64,000 nt of DNA from Sodiomyces alkalinus F11 (Eukaryota > Ascomycota > Sordariomycetes > Glomerellales > Plectosphaerellaceae): the NCBI RefSeq assembly GCF_003711515.1, contig NW_021167086.1, positions 1,774,289 to 1,838,288 of the forward strand. The letters run 5' to 3'. The notes under the pieces are model-generated. The model saw only the letters and a program-made list of their open reading frames with translations, had not been told where the DNA came from and did no database searches. A program made the position numbers and the translations under genes. Positions 59,023 through 64,000 of this stretch are shown piece after piece; the first letter of the stretch is position 1; the number at the start of each line of letters is the position of its first letter.

Positions 59023-60825
59023 TATTATTATTATTATCGATCTTACTCCGCTATCCTAACTAATCTATATATATAAATAAATAAATAAATAGGAGCCTTT
59101 CTAGGCTATACGGTTCTTCTCGGGTGGATATAAAGGGAAAAGCCCAGGTAAGACCCGGGAAAAACCTCTATATATTTCCTTAGGTGGGGTAGTGCCGCTA
59201 CGGGGCCTATATAGCCCCGGTTCGTCTCTACTGGGTCTCTGGATCACACCTTTAGGCTAATAGCTCACGGGAAGTATAGCAGGCTAGTAGTTAGGTATCT
59301 TAGCCTAAGCTAATCGTTAGCGACGGAGTAAAGGCCGAGGGGGTGCCGCCGCGCCTCCGCAGTGCGGCGGCTATAACCCTTTAGCCTCGGCCTCCCTATA
59401 TCTCCGAGGATTATGCCCTTTATTCCTTCCGTTCGGTTAATAAAGAGTATAGGGGAGGTAGGCGCCTTTTACCTCCTTTACGTAGGTTCCTGCTATATCC
59501 GGCGGCAGGTAAGGAGGATAATACTCCACCCTATTATAAAATTTAGATAATTAATATCCTATAAGGTCTTCGTGCCTCTTTTTTCCTCTCTCTTCCTCCT
59601 ATAATGCTAATAAGTTTATTATAGGTTTTCCTCCCGATCTATACCCGCTTACGGTGCTATAGGCTTATCGTTACGGCTCTATACTAATAGTAAACCCCTT
59701 AGTTTTCCTCGTTATATGCCCTTATAATTTAACTATAAGTGCTTTATAGGTGGCGTCGCGGTGGCGTGGTGGCGTGGGGTTAACTAGGTAGTAAAGTATT
59801 AATTTATATATATAAATAAGTAATATAAAATGGTAGTATAATATAAGTTCTTTTTATAGCGTAGCGGTGTCTTAGTAGTAGCGTGCTAATAGTTATAGAT
59901 ATCGTCTCCTAGTAATACTAATACTAATACTAATAACCGCCGCTATAAGCACGGTATAGTTCGTGTTATACCGTATATAGCCCTTAGTATCATCGGAGTA
60001 GTATCGTAGCGCTAATATAGGGTAGTTATATTCGTTATAGTAAGCGTTTAGGTATTTACCCCGATAATATAGAAGCTTACGCTAACACTACGGGAATAGG
60101 CGCGGCCTATTACTAGTATACTAATAGTCGCCGTCTATATAAGGATATAAGTCGTATCGGTGCCGTAGTAGTGCCGTGTATACGTTAAGGTGGATATAGC
60201 TAATAGTTTAATAGGTCCTTTCCGCTACTAAGAAGTAGTAGTAACGCTTTATAGATATCTATTAGGCGTATATAGCGGTAAAGGCCGCTAATAGCGCGGG
60301 TATCGCTACTATAGGTATCCTCTTTTAGTGCTGTGGTAGTTCTACGCTAATAAGTTATAGGCTAAGGAGCGCCTAGGGACGGCGTCCCGGTCTTTTAGTC
60401 GGGCCCTAAACCGGGCGTTACCTTCCGGTCACGGTCGCGGCGGCACCGCGTCGGCAGAGGTGCAGGAGTTATCTTATTAGATAAGACGTTTAGAGGGTAA
60501 GATGGATCTAATCCTAGAAGACCTTATAAGTGGCTCCCCCTTAGTCCCGCTACGGCTCCTTAGCGGTATTAGCTAGCTAACTAGCCTAATAGAGTCTTAA
60601 GTATATTAAGAGCGGTGTTAATACCTCTAAGGGAGGTAATAACGATAAGAGCTAATCGGTACCGTATTAGTATTACGTTAATACCCCCGGGGTCCCGGCT
60701 TATAAGGCCCCCCTCTTAATAATTAATTAGTCGTTATACCGCTTTATCCCCGATACAGTCCCGCTTCGGTATTACGGGTATTTTTATAGGCCCCTATAAC
60801 TTTAAGGGCGAGGCTAATACGCCCT
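59023..60825 (-). mobile_element. LINE family A, 3' part on the minus strand
   Basis: Short (TAA)n tail (59023-59038), 3' UTR with a small ATAA-repeat insertion near 59070-59090, and the ORF2 C-terminal region up to about 60825. There it stops abruptly at an LTR-like repeat. Collinear with 8803-10555 of the minus-strand copy at 8.6-13.7 kb. Confidence 0.75.
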
Positions 60826-61425
60826 AGATTCTACCAGAAATACCAGAGCGTACCACGGGGTACCCTAGCAGTACTATAGCTTATACCATAGCACCCACGG
60901 GGTACGCTATAGATACCTTTAGAGTACACTATAGCTTCCCTAGGGTACGACTAGTGAATACCGGGGAATCACCCGGGTTTCTATATATAGAAGCCGAGGA
61001 TTCTACGGGGTTTACCCGTGGATACTTAAGTCCCGGGGGCGCGCCCCCTTAGCTTAGAGAAGATATCTTTATTACACCGTATTCTCTATACCTCAAGGTC
61101 ACCCCTCGAGAAAAGCCTGGCTTATAGGTCCTATAGTACTAGCTAGCCAGGGATTTACCGGTTAGGTATATTAAATAGTAATAACTAAGCTTTTAGGTAA
61201 GGTTCGCGTACCGCCGCCCGGCGCGGACTATATATGCTAAGACTAAATAGGTATGCGGTTTACTAGCGGTCGCCGTCGCGGACTACGTGTGCTAAGACTA
61301 AATAGGCACGTGGTTTATTAGGGTGTACTACGGTGTACCCTAGCGAACCCTAGCGTGCTAGGCGTAGCCGCCCTTAAAGGTGCGAACTTCGTGTGCTGAA
61401 GACTAAATAGATATAAGGCGCGTTA
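60826..61425 (+). repeat. LTR-like repeat, copy 2
   Basis: Second copy of the repeat at 42555-43040, same orientation, starting exactly where the LINE breaks off. It is less RIP-damaged than copy 1 and contains additional tandem units (61222-61410). The section GGTTTACCCGTGG...GGGGGCGCGCCCCC is well conserved. Confidence 0.55.
61222..61410 (+). repeat. 55-bp tandem units inside LTR-like copy 2
   Basis: The core GCTAAGACTAAATAGG occurs at 61236 and 61291 (55 bp apart), and a variant with one extra base at 61395. Each is preceded by GCGGACTA or GCGAACTT. TpG and CpA are partly preserved. Confidence 0.75.
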
Positions 61426-61967
61426 GGCGAAAACGCCTCCCCTTTAATAGGTTTAGGCATAGAGTAAAAAAGGGAACCACCGTTAAGCGTCGGAATAGCG
61501 ACTATACTAACCTATACTAGCCGTGGAACCTAAGCTTCGACACCGCGATAACCTTCCTAATAATTACTAATTAGCGTAGGCGATCTTACTAACCTACACC
61601 GATACTAACCGTTCTTAACGATCGCTAAAGGGCGTAGGATAGCGCCTATACTATCCTATATACTAGCGTCCTCCGTGGGATTAAAGCCCCGATAAAGACT
61701 ATAGGGCATATTAACCTCCCCCCTAATCGCCTCCCCTTTACTAGGTCTAGGCGTGGAGCACTAAGGAATCTATAGTCGCCGAATACGCAGGAATAACGAC
61801 TATACTAACCTATATACCGGTATTTACCGTAGATTAATCCTAAGCTTTAATACATAGTAACCTTCTAAACGATCGCTAAAGGGCGTAGGATAGCGACTAT
61901 ACTATCCTATACACTAGCGTCCTCCGTAGTACTAAAGCTCCGATAGAAGAACCACGGGGCGTACTAA
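61426..61967 (+). repeat. imperfect ~300-bp direct duplication
   Basis: Two units share CGCCTCCCCTTTA.TAGGT.TAGGCGT (61433 and 61729), GACTATACTAACCTATA (61499 and 61798) and GATCGCTAAAGGGCGTAGGA (61619 and 61872). The changing offset (about 299 then 253) shows a ~45-bp deletion in one unit. The first motif also occurs next to LTR-like copy 1 near 43000. Confidence 0.7.
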
Positions 61968-62027
61968 NNNNNNNNNNNNNNNNNNNNNNNNNNNNNNNNN
62001 NNNNNNNNNNNNNNNNNNNNNNNNNNN
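61968..62027. other. assembly gap (60 N)
   Basis: Sixty N, followed directly by a C/T homopolymer-rich stretch that may have caused the break. Confidence 0.98.
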
Positions 62028-62880
62028 CCCCCCCTTTTTTTCCCTTTTTCCCGCGGAGTATAAAAGGAGCTAGCCTCCCTTTACCGTAAGCTTCCCTTTA
62101 CCCGTATTTCGCGGAGAACGTTTCCTAAATAGGCCGCGCGGCTCGCTATCGTCCGACCGGCTACTAAATAAGCTAAGAATACCTAAGGCTAACGGCTTAA
62201 TAACCCTAAAGGGAAAAGCGTAGAACTAGTATCCGTGCGAGAGGATACGTATCCTAAGGCTTAGGGGGTATATCCTAGCCTTCGATAGATTTACCCGAGG
62301 TCCCTCGGTTATCCTCCTTAATAGAGGGAGGGCTTCCCTTATTCGACTCGCCTTTAACGGGTAAGTTCACTAAGAGAGCCTGCTATTCATATAGCTCCCT
62401 TTATCGGATTTTTAAGGGCTATACCCTAGCCTCCGTATAAGCTATAGACTTTATTATCGGGCTACCTGAGGTTCCCTCGGCTTATCCTCCCTATTAGACG
62501 GAGGGCTCCCCTTAGTCTACTCGCTTCGACCGCCGACCCCCTTACCTATCCACGGACTATAGTATATACACCGCTATATCCGATATTCCCGACCGGTACC
62601 CTAAATATCTCTCGGATATCCGGACGATACCGTGGAAAGCTATAATACTACGCCCGAATTCTCCACGGCGTGATATCCTTAGACGGCTAGACGGCCGATC
62701 GAGCGGAAGAACCGGTAAAGTAATAGAATATTATGGTCTACCGTCTCCCTTTAGCGTATCTCCGTCGTTTTATAATGTATACTCCTTTTCTTTCCCTTTA
62801 TTCCTTTCCCTTCTTTCCTTTCCCTTCTTCCCTTCCTATTATAAACACTATCGCCGCCCACGGTCACTAAGTAGTCACCA
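62028..62880 (+). other. possible retroelement promoter and leader region
   Basis: A C/T-rich stretch is followed by GGAGTATAAAAGGAGC (a TATA-like GTATAAAAGG near 62058), as in LTR or LINE promoters. Two similar blocks containing CCCTCGGTTATCCTCC and CCCTCGGCTTATCCTCC (about 62300 and 62475) suggest an internal duplication of about 180 bp. A pyrimidine repeat (TTTCCCTTC units) lies at 62785-62840. No coding motif. Confidence 0.4.
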
Positions 62881-64000
62881 TGCGGCGCTACCGGTTATTA
62901 TTCCCCGCTAGAGGACGCCCGCGGGACGTAGGGCTTATATCGCCCGGGGTAGATACTTAGGGATATTAGTTTATAGCTAAGCGGATACTAGAAGAAGCCA
63001 TAGACGCATAGGAGTTAATTAAGTGTAGATACCGGAAAAAACTATAAAGGCTAAGCGACGCTTTTAAGGAGAGATAAAAGACCTTAGTTAATCTAAGGAT
63101 AGCCTTAAAGAAGATAGAGGTTCTAAGGGTATTATAGCCGGGTAATATTAAAGAACCACGAGTAATAAAGAACCGCGAGACGTTAAAGAGCTAGTAGGCA
63201 CGCGGCGGAATTAGAAGACTAAAGTGTTACGAGGTATACCGGCGACACGATATAAGACGAACGTTATCGCCGCTCTAGGTAATAACCAGGAACGCTAGGG
63301 AACGCTAGGGAACGCGAACGTTATCGCCGCCCTAAGTAATAACTAAGAATACTAGGGAATAGTAAGAATAGAAGGACTATAACCTATACGTGCCTTCTAT
63401 TAGCCGCCGTAACGACTACGGTTACTATAACGCTTTACGCGGCGTTAGAGAAAATAATATCGCTCCTATAGCGTTCTGCTTTTATTCCCTTTCCTTTCCT
63501 ATTTACTAGTACCGCGATTAATTTATATCGCTAATATAGTTTACTATTAGCTCCTAAATCGTTTATAATCGTCCTACTATATCCTATTCATAATCCCGTT
63601 AGCTAATAACGTATACCCTACTAATCTTTTATTCACCTTTATACTACTAAGACGTCCTACGTACTTCGTGGCCCGGGCTCCTATATCGTATTAACCGTCT
63701 AAAGACTCTGTCTACCGCGATACCTTTAATAGGGCTTTTAGGAACTCTAAGAGACCTGGCTAGGGCTTTACTAAAAAAGGCTATTTCCGCGCGATTACCC
63801 TTTACGGGGGAGAAGAGCGCCTAGAAAATAAGCTCCCCGCCCTCGGAGCTAGATTCGCCGCCTAAAAAAAATCTTACTAAGCCAGAATTAAGGAGTTCCG
63901 CTATTACGTAGAGGTATAGGGCTACCACGATTCTAAGATATAGGACCTTGACCGTATTCTATTTATCCCTTATAACTACCCGAACCTAAACCTCGTGGTT
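62881..64000 (+). pseudogene. degenerate gag-like reading frame, runs off the window
   Basis: The + strand between 62980 and 63210 reads as a Lys/Glu/Leu-rich, probably coiled-coil sequence (ALKKIEVLRVL) with TAG interruptions. A duplicated block containing GAACGTTATCGCCGC occurs at about 63260 and 63313, separated by AACGCTAGGG repeats. The remaining sequence to the window end gives no domain I recognise. A retroelement gag or ORF1 is the most likely explanation, with low certainty. Confidence 0.35.

Overview
The window looks like the nuclear genome of a filamentous ascomycete (Pezizomycotina). It holds one small island of normal, intron-containing genes (about 3.48-8.15 kb). The rest is a graveyard of nested retrotransposons that carry the mark of repeat-induced point mutation (RIP): CpA and TpG have almost vanished in favour of TpA, while CpG and overall GC stay fairly high. 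Inside the transposons, Trp and Gln codons have become TAG stops and the Asp codons of polymerase active sites have become Asn. I cannot place the species more closely.

Gene island. Two convergent genes lie tail to tail, 120 bp apart. On the + strand is a TMF1/Sgm1-type Golgi coiled-coil protein (3867-6554, two exons, 872 aa). On the - strand is an eight-exon ankyrin-repeat gene of the gankyrin/Nas6 family (6675-7854, 237 aa), the proteasome regulatory-particle assembly chaperone. It has a 14-nt microexon and a possible proteasome-control (PACE-like) site upstream. A 7-copy, 25-bp satellite marks the island's right edge.

Transposon territory. The main inhabitant is one LINE family, here called family A. 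It is about 6.64 kb long, with ORF1 carrying zinc knuckles, ORF2 carrying an AP-type endonuclease and reverse transcriptase, a long 3' UTR and a (TAA)n tail. I see at least eleven copies or fragments. Two are essentially full length. One (34797-41447, +) sits inside a Helitron helicase gene and is flanked by a 12-bp target-site duplication. The other (47615-54248, -) sits inside another LINE and is flanked by an 11-bp duplication. Other residents are a Copia pol with an LTR (13.9-16.5 kb, -), a gag-like relic (0.8-1.85 kb, -), a Ty3/Gypsy gag-protease-RT-RNase H relic (26.8-31.7 kb, -), a chromodomain from a chromovirus-type integrase (24.8 kb, -), a Gypsy RNase H (25.3 kb, +), a split Helitron helicase (33.5-41.9 kb, +) and four more LINE families (B-E). 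None encodes an intact enzyme.

Exception. A 112-codon Pro/Ala/Asn-rich ORF at 56625-56963 (-) is rich in TpG/CpA and shows no RIP, unlike everything around it. Two N-gaps (8658-8667 and 61968-62027) interrupt the assembly. I found no tRNA, rRNA, CRISPR or bacterial-type operon. Coordinates of the degenerate elements were read by eye and are approximate to tens of bases unless a target-site duplication fixes them.
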